Shown one piece after another: positions 10,917 to 21,019 of a stretch of 64,000 nucleotides of DNA. The position numbers and the translations under genes were made by a program. The stretch comes from Adiantum capillus-veneris (lineage: Eukaryota; Streptophyta; Polypodiopsida; Polypodiales; Pteridaceae). The first letter of the stretch is position 1, and each line of letters starts with the position of its first letter. Where the stretch lies: NCBI GenBank assembly GCA_014529385.2, contig CM043947.1, positions 98,180,036 to 98,244,035 of the forward strand, in the 5' to 3' direction. A model generated the notes under the pieces. It was not told the DNA's origin. It searched no databases and saw only the letters and a list, made by a program, of their open reading frames with translations.

Positions 10917-11058
10917 TGTTGAGCTAATATGTGAAGCTACTCAATATATGGCTTCTCTATATATGGCAACCAGGTCCTCTCTATATATACATCATCTCAT
11001 GTGTGTATTCTACACACTTTGGGGTTCTACTTCTGTGCTCTCTCCTTCTCTCTCAACA
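10917..11058 (+). repeat. 5' LTR of the TRIM
   Basis: 142 bp, TGTTGAG...CTCAACA, with TATATATGG and CTCTATATATAC as possible TATA elements and a CT-rich 3' end. Confidence 0.92.
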
Positions 11059-11070
11059 TGGTATCAGAGC
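11059..11070 (+). promoter_or_regulatory. Primer-binding site, initiator Met tRNA type
   Basis: TGGTATCAGAGC immediately after the LTR, the usual plant primer site complementary to the 3' end of initiator tRNA-Met. Confidence 0.9.
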
Positions 11071-11144
11071 AGTACGTTTTTGTTTTTGATTTTTCTCCTG
11101 ATCAAAATCGATTTTGCAAAAACTACCCGTTGTGATCTACAACT

Positions 11145-11800
11145 TTGCAGAAGGAAGTTTCTTCAAATTCTGCACCGATTTTGAGTTATCGTTCGCGGAC
11201 TGCGTACATACCTGAAAAACAGCTTCCGCATTTTGTTTTTGATTTTTTTGCTAATTGGAAACGATTTTGCAGAAACTACCCGTTGGGGAGACCGGAATTG
11301 ATGTGGTCTACAACTTTGCAGAACGAACTGTTTTCAAATTCTGCACCAATTTTGAGTTATCGTTCGCAGACTGCGTACATACCTGAAAATCAATTTTCGC
11401 TTTTTGTTTATTATTTTTCTGCTTATTGAAAACGATTTTGCAGAAACTACCCGCTTGAGAGACCGGAATCAATGTGGTCTACAACTTTGCAGAAGAAATT
11501 GTTTTCAAATTCTGCACCGATTTTGAGTTATCGTTCGCGGACTGCGTACATACCTAAAAAGAAATTTTTGTTTTCTGCTTTTTATTTTTCTGCTTATTGA
11601 AGACGATTTTGCAGAAACTACCCGCGTGAGAGACCGGAATCGATGTGTTCTACAACTTTGCAGAAGAAACTACCCGCGATGGGGATTGGAATCGATGTGG
11701 TCTATAACTTTACAGAAGAAAGTTTCTATAAATTCTGCACCGATTTTGGGTTATCGTCTCGGACTGCGAATATGTTTGAAAATCAAAATTTTACTTTTTG
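11145..11800 (+). repeat. ~171-bp tandem repeat array inside the TRIM
   Basis: Four diverged copies, marked by CTGCACCRATTTTGAGTTA at about 11170, 11341, 11512 and 11735 (period 171 bp for the first three, longer for the last). Each carries ACTACCCG and ATCGTTCGCRGACTGCGTAC. No reading frame is conserved through the copies. Confidence 0.8.
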
Positions 11801-12055
11801 TTTTTGATTTTTCTCATAATTGAAAACTTCTCGATTATATTTTTCTTCATCAATTATATATTTGTTACTGACGTAACTTTGCTGTAGAAGCCAGTTACAC
11901 ATCGTTCCGATTCAGTCGAGCCGTTGATGATCGTCCAAATTCTATCGAGCTACTGTTGGTACATGATCTTTTGTTATATGACATACTCGTTCATTGATTC
12001 TCGTATAATTATTCTTTTAGAGATATAGTTTACGTCGTTTTATTGATAATTTCTC

Positions 12056-12480
12056 ATTGATACCATAGTGATTTTGATGGTACCATGATGATGTTTTGTT
12101 AATACTTTGGTCATGGTGATTTTCGTTGATACCATGATGATATGTCATTGATACCATGGTTATTCTCGGTGGTGCCATGATGATATTTCGTTGATACCAT
12201 GGTTATTCTCGGTGATTCCATGATGATATTTCGTTGATTCCATGGTGATTTTTGTTGATACCGTGATGATGTTTTGTTGATACCATGGTTATTCTCGGTG
12301 ATACCATGATGTTGTTTCGTTGATACCATGGTTATTCTCGGTGATGCCATGATGTTATTTCGTTGATACAATGATTATTCTCGGTGATATCATGATGCTT
12401 TTCGTTGATACCATGATCATTTATTCATTTTTATTGATATAATGATGATATTTTGTTAATACTTTGATGGTATTCATTGA
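12056..12480 (+). repeat. Minisatellite of GATACCATGATGATWTT-type units
   Basis: Short degenerate units, alternating TTGATACCATGATGAT and TTGATACCATGGTTATTCTC, repeat more than ten times. A second small repeat (GAAGACATGTTTGGTGATG) follows at about 12776-12850. Non-coding. Confidence 0.8.
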
Positions 12481-13131
12481 TCACTACATTGATAAATGTT
12501 GTTTTATGTAGTATATACACATACCATTTGTATCACGTAATCACACATTTTGTACTTTTATGTTTATACTTTATGTACCATATGTTGTCATGCGTATATA
12601 TGTCGTCAAAAGAGTGGCGTCGCGAACCATCTCTTATGGCATTGTGAACGTAATTATTTCATTAACGATGCTAATAATTTTCATGACATGTTTTTTTTTT
12701 GGAGTCTATGATCTATGTAGGATTGATCAAAGAATTGATTTTATGAAGACAAACTTGGTGACAATAAGAGATTTATGAAGATATGTTTGGTGATGCCATA
12801 TTGATGACAACATGAAGACATGTTTGGTGATGCGATATTGATGACAAGCTACACAGCAGATTCACGGAGACACTTTTGATTACAAGCTAATCGATAGCTT
12901 TTACACCTCTTTATTGAACCTTTGTATTCATTATTGTATTTGATAGGATAGGAGTAATGTAACTCCTCATAAAACATTCATTGTAAAAGGAGTGATGTAG
13001 CTCCTCGTAAACATTTGTATATTCAATGATTTTTATAATATAACGGTGGGTGTATATAGAGCTGTGGGTTTTTCCCTTGATCCCCCAAGGGTTTTTTCAT
13101 CCACAGTTAGGGACCCTTATTTGAGCGGGGG

Positions 13132-13273
13132 TGTTGAGCTTATATGTGAAGCTACTCAATATATGGCTTCTCTATATATGGCACCCAGGTCCCCTCTATA
13201 TATACATCATCTCATGTGTGTATTCTACACACTTTGGGGTTCTACTTCTGTGCTCTCTCCTTCTCTCTCAACA
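13132..13273 (+). repeat. 3' LTR of the TRIM
   Basis: 142 bp, nearly identical to the left LTR, preceded by a G-rich polypurine tract (about 13122-13131) and followed by the target duplication ATAAT. Confidence 0.92.
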
Positions 13274-13338
13274 ATAATGAGGATAAAAATCTTATAACCT
13301 GGACAACAAATTTAATATTCTATTGGCATTCTTCATCT

Positions 13339-13340
<2 letters not shown>

Positions 13341-13403
<63 letters not shown>
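13341..13403. repeat. (CT)n microsatellite
   Basis: About 63 bases of CT, present at the same place and with different lengths in both halves of CACTA-C (50895-50951 and 54865-54932). Confidence 0.95.
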
Positions 13404-13415
<12 letters not shown>

Positions 13416-13421
13416 CTCACA

Positions 13422-13560
13422 TTCTCTAGTCATGTCCAATCCCCGCACACCTCGGTCTAGAGCTGCACGGAGATCAGAACCACCGGGTTATAATCTCGTC
13501 TTTATTGGTCAATACCTATATTTGTGGGTACAAGAAATCTACAGACCCACGTCTACATGA
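13422..13560 (+). other. Small plus-strand frame conserved in three copies
   Basis: A 45-codon frame starting MSNPRTP and containing RRSEPPGYNLVFIGQYLYLW begins here. It recurs at 50972 and 54953 with two or three amino-acid changes. It is antisense to tnp2 and sits in the leader. No family is recognised. Copies of recent common origin would keep the frame by descent, so coding is unproven. Confidence 0.25.
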
Positions 13561-13846
13561 TACTGCATGTAGTGGACAAAACCCCTTTGCCTCTTCTCTA
13601 GCTATAGCACTTCACAGCATCTTAACATCTTTTCACAGTAGATCTTTTCACTGTTCGTCTAACTCTTAACCCTAAACCGTGAGTAATTCTTGCGTGGACT
13701 CGATCTAACGTAAATAAGCGTAAATCTAAATAAACGTAAATCTAACTAAAAATAAACCTAAATCTAATTTAACGTAAGTCTACATCTAACCTAATCTTTA
13801 ACGTCTTTTGGGATAGTTTCCTACGACGTTAAAACTCTCTTCTTCT

Positions 13847-13877
<31 letters not shown>

Positions 13878-14203
13878 ACCTAAATAAACCTAAGTCTAAT
13901 CTAATATAACATAAATCTAAATCTAACGTAAATTATGTTATATTAAAAACAAAGAACTAAACTAACAGGGATTATAAGAACCTTAAAACTGATTTAACAC
14001 ATAATTTTTCACATAACTCGGCAAGAGTTGGCATTCTCATCACTAAAGATGTGAGAGTTAACTTCCGGCGGTGACGCTGCCTCATCTCCATCCACATCTG
14101 ACGACAGCAATTGGCCCTTTGGACCGTTCTTGCTTGTTACTAACTTTGAAGTTGCTGTTGAATGACTAGAGGTTGTCTAGATGGTCATTGTCCGGGATGT
14201 AGT

Positions 14204-14366
14204 GACTCTTGCCACCCAGAAGATCCACCTTCTTCCCTATCTTCTGAAGACATTTCACCAGTACTTTTAGATCAACGGAGCCCACCATGAGTGAAGGCAA
14301 CAATACCCTATATTCCATTGAGGGCTTTCTTCACCCGCTTCATGCAGGCATCTCAGTCTATGGAGA
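14204..14366 (-). pseudogene. Captured fragment of an HMA-domain (HIPP-like) gene, copy in CACTA-A
   Basis: On the minus strand one frame reads ACMKRVKKALNGI (after a stop where CACTA-C has Cys), then a stop and a shift, then VDLKVLVKCLQKIGKKVD. Heavy-metal-associated isoprenylated plant proteins typically have a CxxC followed by KVKKAL and, later, VDPKVLLKKLxKxGKKxE. The order and spacing fit such a domain of about 60 residues with the middle decayed. It is not part of any transposase and is probably a captured host exon. The better-preserved copies are at 51420-51584 and 55780-55943. Confidence 0.6.
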
Positions 14367-14769
14367 CCTAAATCTAATCTAATATAACGTAATCTAAATC
14401 TAGCATAAATAAACGTAAATCTAACTAAAAATAAACCTAAATCTAATCTAATTTAACTTAAATAAACCTAAATCTAATTTAACGTAAGTCTACATCTAAC
14501 CTAATCTTTAACGTCTTTTAGGATAGTTTCCTGCGACGTTATAACTCTCTTCTTCTTGTGTGTGTGCACGTGTGTGGATGTGTGTGCCAATAAAAAGAGA
14601 TAAATGGTATAACCTTTCTATCACCCATGCCAAGTATGATAGATTGGTTATGCCATTTCCCTCTTGAATAATAGGTCTTGAGTTCAATTCCTCGTCGGCT
14701 AGATCTTTAGGTCTTTTAATTTTAATTAGTTTCATACGACGTTAAATTAGTTTCTCTCTCTTTCTCTCT

Positions 14770-14980
14770 CAATGTGTGTGCGTTTTTTTGTTTATGCATG
14801 TTTTCTCTCTCTTTTCCTCTCTCAATGTGCGTTTTTTGTTTATGCATGTTCTCTCTCTCTTTTCCTCTCTCAATGTGTGCGTTTTTTGTTTATGCATGCT
14901 CTCTCTCTCTTTTCCTCTCTCAATGTGTGTGTGCATTCTTTGTTTATGTATGTGTGTGTGCGTTTTTGTTTATGTTTGTA

Positions 14981-14985
<5 letters not shown>
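14770..14985. repeat. Minisatellite, ~55-bp units, four copies
   Basis: The unit CTCTCTCTTTTCCTCTCTCA is followed by ATGTGTGCGTTTTTTGTTTATGCATGT and repeated four times with small length changes. All three frames give FLFMHALSL-type repeats, which explains the long but meaningless open frames here. Confidence 0.85.
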
Positions 14986-15035
<50 letters not shown>

Positions 15036-15045
15036 AAAAACACTA

Positions 15046-15082
<37 letters not shown>

Positions 15083-15144
15083 AAGAGGGGAAGGGAACAT
15101 GAGAGTGGGGAGAGGGAAGGAGCATACCTGGCTCTCCTTCCTCT

Positions 15145-15182
<38 letters not shown>

Positions 15183-15184
15183 AG

Positions 15185-15226
<42 letters not shown>

Positions 15227-15235
15227 GAGGGAGAG
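14985..15235. repeat. Cluster of (CT)n, (TG)n and (GA)n microsatellites
   Basis: (CT)n about 14984-15028, (TG)n 15046-15068 and 15150-15180, (GA)n 15066-15085 and 15188-15230. No coding content. Confidence 0.9.
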
Positions 15236-15264
15236 CGTTACCTGCTCCTTGCTTGAGGCCGCCG

Positions 15265-15446
15265 AAAAACTCAGATCTGAGATCTGAGTTTTTGGGCGCT
15301 CTCTATTATTTTTTTTAGCCCAACCGGTGTCGCCATGAGCGTCGCAAATTTACTTGTAAATTTGCGACGCTCATAGCGACGCCGGGAAATTTTTTTTTTG
15401 AGCGTCGCTGTGTGAGCGTCGCTAATAGGAATAGCCTCTTGTAGTG
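15265..15446 (-). repeat. Subterminal region and right TIR of CACTA-A
   Basis: It begins with a palindrome AAAAACTCAGATCTGAGATC (15265-15293). A perfect hairpin (18-bp stem ATGAGCGTCGCAAATTTA, 4-nt loop, 15335-15374) follows. Then come several GCGTCGC repeats in both orientations, and the terminus CCTCTTGTAGTG at 15435-15446. In En/Spm such subterminal repeats are the TNPA binding sites; that role is inferred here. Confidence 0.8.
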
Positions 15447-16653
15447 TGAGCTCAAAAAAACTTAGCATTTTTTTTGGAGTATCGATCTCACCATTAACCT
15501 TACTCTTGCACAACATTTTTGAACCTAAACTGTGTGAAAAAACAGGTCCTGTTTTTGGCTTCTTTTTAATTTTTGGTAACTATACCACTCTAAACTTTAT
15601 GTTTGTGAGGTTTAGATGGCTAGAGGTTAGGCCTTCATAGTTCTCAACATGTTTTGATGCTTGTAGGGAGAGCTAAGTGTTGAAATTGAAAGTTCTGACC
15701 AATTTACAAGAATTGCATAATCCTGTTTTTTGGCCAAAATTAGCACTTTTATGATTTTTTTGGGGGCTTTCTTGATATCCAAATTCAATTTTGATTGTGT
15801 AAGTAGAATATATAACATAAAGATAATTTTGCTTGAGTTTTGGGGGACCTAATATGCTATATAGCATAGTATATGATGATGGTTCAGTTTTTTGATTGCT
15901 AAAGAATACGATACATTTTAGAGTAGCAAGTATAACTTTCTCAATATTGCTAGTTTCTTAGGCCAATTGCGTGTATTTTCTAGGTAGTAACCATATCTAA
16001 TCATAGACTACAAACTTGGCTAGATATTGAGTAGTTTCTATTTGGTTTCTAGAGGTCACAATGCTAAACCTAGTTTTTTCATGTTTGCTGTATTTAGCAC
16101 TTTATCATTGCCCCCAAGGTTCCAATTGTAAGATATCCATTATCCTTTTGACATGCTCCATGGCTTCTTTTGAATCCAGACGCCCAAAGGAAACTAAGAA
16201 AATATGTATATAGTATCTGTATTGAGCGTGACTATAGAAACTTTGATGATAGGTCCGCAGAATGGCAAAAATGCAACTTTTTGTACCTATTTTTTTTGCC
16301 CAAAAAAAAATTAGTGAGGTAAAAGCAACCATATGTTTTGGTCACCAACCCATTGAAGTTAACGGGGCATTTTATCTCATGTCCTACAAAAATCCCCACT
16401 CTTATTTATATGCAATCAACCATAAGAAATTGCTGTTCTGGGCAAAATGCAATGGTCCATCAACTTTGGAGGCTTGTAGTGACCAAGGGATGAGAAAAAT
16501 TACAAGTTTCTCATTTTTTCCATATGTAGTAGTTATTGAACTATAAGCTCATGAAAGGGATTTTCAAAATGAGTGGATCTAGTATGGTTTTGGAATTTTT
16601 TCCCAAAACCTTGAAAGGACACTTTTATGTCCTGTTAGGTTACCATTCTAGTG
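15447..16653. mobile_element. Element D1 (TTAA-flanked DNA element), left part missing
   Basis: Closely similar along its length to D2 (about 56890-58095). The right end is GTTACCATTCTAGTG followed by TTAA (16654-16657). Its left part is missing because CACTA-A was inserted and its far side later lost. No intact protein. A ~90-codon open stretch at 16262-16546 aligns with one in D2. Confidence 0.75.
16262..16546 (+). pseudogene. Possible coding remnant in D1
   Basis: The open stretch contains FVPIFFAQ and EVNGAFYLMSYKNP, then LLFWAKCNGPSTLEA, and is colinear with D2. The differences I noticed between the two copies are mostly amino-acid changing, so nothing shows that selection kept the frame. 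A remnant of a piggyBac-type transposase is conceivable given the TTAA flanks, but no catalytic residues could be assigned. Confidence 0.2.
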
Positions 16654-16657
16654 TTAA

Positions 16658-17028
<371 letters not shown>

Positions 17029-17877
17029 GTGGTAGCAATGGTAGAGGATGGTAAGCTCAAGATTGAGAAAATAACCAACGAAAACTACCAATACTGGAAG
17101 ATGCAGATTGAAAACTACCTCTACAAAAGGAATCTTTATTTTTCACTAGGCGGTCTTGCAAAAAAGCCCGCAACGATGGCAGATGAAGCTTGGATTTTCC
17201 ATGAACGAAAGGAATTAGGAACAATCTGGCTATGCTTGGTGTCAATGGTGGTCTTCAATGTTTTGGAGATGAAGGCCACGGAGGACTTGATGAAGTCGCA
17301 TGATGACGTGGACAAGAAACCTTCTACATCCACTAAGGTATTTCGCATGAAGAGGTTGTTGGATCTAAAAATGGTAGTGAGTGGTTCAATCGCAGAACAC
17401 CTAAACAACTTCAACACGAACATAAGTCAACTTTGATCGGTGAAGGTCAACTTTAACGATAAAATGCGAGCTCTCCTTATCCTATCATCTTTGTCAAATA
17501 GCTGGGATAGCCTTGTGATGGATGCAAGTAACTCCATCTCTGGCATAAATACTCTTAAGTTTGATGATGTTGTGAGTGTTGTCCTAGGCAAGGAAATGAA
17601 AAGGAGAAGTACAGTTGAATCATCAAGTGCTGCATTGTCACTGAAAACGAGGGAAAGACTGAACGAAAGGTTCAAGAATCAAAAGGATCATGATTGCTCA
17701 AGGCAGAGCAAGTCACACACAAAGCCAGTTCTTGAGTATTGAAATTGCGACAAGAAGGACCACATTAAGAAGGATTGCTGGTCTAAGAAGAATAAGGAGT
17801 CAGAGTCTCAAGACAACAAAGCAATATCGAATGCCAATCATGTGGCAGGTAAAGTAGAGCAAGCTGCTCTATTTTTT
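17029..17877 (+). pseudogene. copia gag remnant
   Basis: It starts MVEDGKLKIEKITNENYQYW, typical of copia gag (DUF4219/UBN2-like), and goes on with EHLNNFNTNISQL. A stop at 17434-17436 interrupts, then LILSSLSNSWDSLVMDASNS continues in frame. A decayed zinc knuckle (NCDKKDHIKKDC) lies near 17740, with its first Cys replaced and a stop just before it. Gag packages the RNA into particles. Not functional. Confidence 0.8.
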
Positions 17878-17882
17878 TCTTA

Positions 17883-19553
17883 GACAATATGTCCAATTCT
17901 TGGATAGTCAATTCCGGAGCTTCATTCCATGCCACACCACATAAGTAGAATTTCTAAGATAACACCAAAGGTAATTTTGGGTATGTATATTTAGGAGATA
18001 ATGAAGCTTGTGAAAATGTCTAGAAAGGTACGGTTTGTGTCAAAACTGTAAATAAAATTGAATGGAAGTTTAAATATGTTAGACATGTTTCCTCTATTTA
18101 CAAAAACTTGATCTTTATAGGTCAACTCGATGATCAAGGTCACAACATTGCATTCGAAAACAAACATTCGAAGATCTCGAAAGGATCTTTGGTGGTTGCC
18201 AAAGGATATAAGGTTGGTACACTTTATTTTTGTACTCCAAGTGCATAATCTTCAACTTGTGCAATAACTATTACAGAAGGCGGTGTGATGTGGTACTGTC
18301 GGCTTGGGCATATGAGTGCCAAAGGAATGCAAATCCTTCAATCGAAGAAGGTTCTATCAAGTTTAAAATAAGTGGACTTAGAGTTCCGTGTTACTATAAA
18401 AAAAAGAGGATAAAATCTATAAAAGTAAGAAACGCAAGAAAAAATCAAAAACTTTAATTGGTTCATTCTGGTGTCCTTGGGGTCGTGCGAGTACACCATC
18501 CCTTATTCTTCATTGTACTATGTAACTTTCATAGATGATGCAACAAGAAAAACATGGGTTTATGTACAATGAAGAATAAATCTTATGTGATTTTCATCTT
18601 TCAAAGGTGGAAAGACTTTGTGGAAAACAAAGCAGGTACTAGGCTTAAATGCCTCAAATCCAACAATGGACGCGAAAATTGCAGGCAAGATTAGGAAGCT
18701 TCTGTACTAGCAATGGAATTAGGAGGCAAAGGACAACCCCAAGGACACCTCAACAAAATCGAGTTTCAAGAAGAATGAAGAGGACAATCATGGAGCGAGC
18801 ATGAAGTATGCAACTACATGTGGGCCTCCTATTTCAACTTTGGATGGAAGCAGTAAAAGTATGTCTATGTACTTGATCAACCGATCACCCTCAATGACAC
18901 TAGATGGGGGAGTGAATTATGCACTTTTGAAAGTGTTTGAATGCGAGGATTTTATACACATAGAGAAAAGTCTAATATCAAAGATGGATGCAAAGTCCAC
19001 GAAGTATTTTGTCATTGGCTATGGAGGAGCGAACTTTCAGTATCGCCTATGAATCCGAAGATGTTATAATATTTAGGAGTAGGGATGTACTTTTCAGTGA
19101 CAAACAAAATACGTACAAAGATTACTTAGAAAGAGAAAAATTAGAAGGTACAGGTGATGTGTACATGGAGCTTGAGGATGGTGAAGACTCAAGGAGTGCA
19201 AGTGGTGACAACTTGCAACAAAGTCAACCAGATGAGAAACTATCTCTTGTTCTAAGATTATAGAGATGTAGAGTCATACAAAGAAGTAATGAAACATGCA
19301 TGTATTCAAAGAAGAATGGACCAAGAGCATGCGGGCGGAGATAGATCATAGACTCATTAAATTGCAAACAAACATGGGAGTTGGTTGAGTTGCCTAACGA
19401 TAACCGGGCATTGCAAAACAAATGGGTGTACAAGCTAAAGGAAGAGGAAGACCGAAAGAAAAGATACAAGTCTAGTCTTCTAGTAAAGAGGTTTTCTCAA
19501 AAGAAAGGTATTGACTTCAATGAAATATTTTCGCCTATTGTAAGAATAAATTT
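17883..19553 (+). pseudogene. copia pol remnant, protease to start of RT
   Basis: Protease: WIVNSGASFHA near 17893, where the usual catalytic DSGA has become NSGA (Asp to Asn). Pre-integrase: MWYCRLGHMSAKGMQ near 18290. Integrase tail: YLINRSPS near 18865 and AKSTKYFVIGY near 18990. RT start: KRFSQKKGIDFNEIFSPIVR near 19486-19546, cut at 19553 by the chromovirus. Stops and frame changes throughout. Confidence 0.75.
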
Positions 19554-19699
19554 TGAAATGCCGAGAGGACTTGCTGGTCTGGAATTACCGCCCAACCCCC
19601 CATATATAGCCCTTGGCCCTTGAATTCCCTAGTTCACATTGGCAGCCGGCCACCTGGCACGGGTCCGTGACCCCCCCTGGGTATGCCCTTGGCATAACG
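19554..19699 (-). repeat. 3' LTR of chromovirus B
   Basis: About 146 bp. It shares CATATATAGCCC, CGGCCACCTGGC and a CCCCCC tract with the copy at 25273-25419, with clear divergence, so the insertion is not recent. Confidence 0.8.
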
Positions 19700-19779
19700 T
19701 TACTCCCCCCTTGGAGAAGTGTTTTCGTCCTACAAAACAAAACTAAGAATTTTTATGAACACTAATGTTTTTCTAAGTG

Positions 19780-20880
19780 GTGCTTTCTTCAGGTCGATCT
19801 TTCCACTTAACTAAAGCTTGACGACGTACATGATGACGTATACGTAAATCATGATAGTCGAGGACTCACTTAGGTTCATGCGGTGGTGTAGGAGGTTCAA
19901 CAAAATCAACCAAAATCTGTTGGTCAATGACCTTGTTGTCCCCATGTAAGTGTTTATGTAAACAACTTACATAAAATACCGGATGGACACGAGAGTGTGC
20001 AGATAACAAGAGTTTGTAAGCACAATCACCAACTCATTTGAGTATCTTGAAAGGCTCACAATATCTTGGCGATAATTAGGTGTTGGCCTAGTATTCATAC
20101 TTTGTGTATGCTCTAGCACACACAAAAATACCTCTTCCGCTTCCTTGAAGTTAACTTGCCGACGTTTCTCATCAATGTAATTCTTATACCAATCCTCTGC
20201 TTGTTGAACATTTTGACGAGCGAGTTTCAGCATATCCATATGGTCTTGGATAAATTCCTTAACTTGCCAGAGTTTTTCGGTTTCCAATCCCACTAAAACT
20301 GGTAGCCTAGGTTGAAAACCATACATTAGCATGAAAGGACTAAATCCATGCATGACATGCTTAGCACTATTGTAAGAAAACTCAGGGGGGGGTGGATACT
20401 CTTCCCAGCCTTTTTGTTTCTTTCTAACGTATTCTCGTAGCATATCCTCTTGCACTTGGTTAACTCGTTCAGTTTGACCATCCGTTTTTGGATGATATGC
20501 TGTAGTGAGGTTGAGTTGTGTACCCAATCATTTAAACACGACCCTCCAAAAAGGACAGTTAAACTTGGGATCACGATCACTCATAATGTTACTTGAAAAT
20601 CCATACAACTTGTATAGATTTTCCGCAAATAACTTAAATAATTCTGGAGTCTTTATGGTCGACTTGGTTTGAATAAACTTGCATAGTTTAGTCAATTGGT
20701 CTACGACCACCCGTAATGAGTCATGACCTTGTACAATGGTTGGTAAAGCCAGAATAAAATCCATAGAGATACTTTCCCGTTGAACATTGGAAATGTCCAA
20801 AGGATGTAAGAGTCCTCCTACCTTTAGGTGCTCTGCTTTGTTAACTTGACATTTCTGGCAATTCAAGACATAGTCTTGAA
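19780..20880 (-). pseudogene. Chromovirus B integrase and chromodomain remnant
   Basis: From the right: CQKCQ (end of the HHCC zinc region), SMDFILALP (first Asp), MSDRDPKF (second Asp), then a break near 20530, then HPKTDGQTERVN (Glu) and FMLMYGFQPRLP. All three D-D-E positions are present, but on two frames. Close to 19790-19890 the minus strand reads VLDYHDLRIR and ALVKWKDRPEE, which fits a chromodomain (R...LVKWKG). Chromodomains can steer integration to marked chromatin. Confidence 0.75.
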
Positions 20881-21019
20881 CAAAGCCATGTAAACTTGAC
20901 TAGTAAAACTGTCGTCTTATAAGAGCATAAGTCTTTTTAATTCTCGAGTGCCCTGCACTTGGACTGTCGTGACATTCATAATGAATTTGGCATCGAAGGT
21001 CCATGTCCGTCGGTACACA

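Larger units (their letters stand above)
10917..13273 (+). mobile_element. Non-autonomous LTR retrotransposon (TRIM/LARD-like)
   Basis: Two 142-bp LTRs (10917-11058 and 13132-13273) begin TGTTGAG and end CTCAACA. I count three differences between them. A 5-bp target duplication ATAAT flanks the element (10912-10916 and 13274-13278), and the empty site is seen in CACTA-C. The primer site TGGTATCAGAGC follows the left LTR directly, and a purine tract GAGCGGGGG precedes the right LTR. The 2.07 kb interior encodes no gag or pol and consists largely of tandem repeats. It must have been moved by enzymes from another element. Insertion overlaps the start codon of the minus-strand tnp2 gene, but the duplication preserves the ATG. 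Confidence 0.92.
13279..15262 (-). other. 5' leader region of CACTA-A upstream of tnp2
   Basis: Similar to 50830-51795 and 54799-56280 in CACTA-C up to about 14735, so it belongs to the element. It contains a (CT)n run, blocks of AAACCTAAATCTAA-like repeats (about 13690-13960 and 14365-14490), a (TG)n run and the HMA-like fragment. After 14735 the sequence is A-specific and dominated by CT/TG repeats. The tnp2 promoter should lie here, but no TATA box stands out. Confidence 0.7.
4213..15446 (-). mobile_element. CACTA (En/Spm) transposon A, left end missing, with nested insertions
   Basis: Coding strand is minus, so the element's 5' end is on the right. The right terminus CCTCTTGTAGTG (15435-15446) is the exact reverse complement of CACTACAAGAGG, which starts CACTA-B and -C. 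Similarity to CACTA-C begins abruptly at 4213; the left terminus and the last two TNPA exons are absent. It contains a TNPA-like first exon, a six-exon tnp2 gene, a long-inverted-repeat insertion in tnp2 intron 1, a TRIM at the tnp2 start codon, and a 5' leader with a captured HMA-like piece. It was inserted into element D1, whose remainder begins at 15447. The 3-bp target duplication cannot be tested because the left end is lost. Confidence 0.85.

Noticed and set aside
11059-11070. tRNA-like sequence
   Set aside because: It is only the 12-nt complement of a tRNA 3' end, i.e. a primer site. No cloverleaf is present; no tRNA or rRNA gene was recognised anywhere in the window.
14774-15256. Open frames up to 160 residues with SLSLSL and FLFMHA repeats
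   Set aside because: Open in all three frames because the unit is a CT/TG-rich minisatellite; no protein family.
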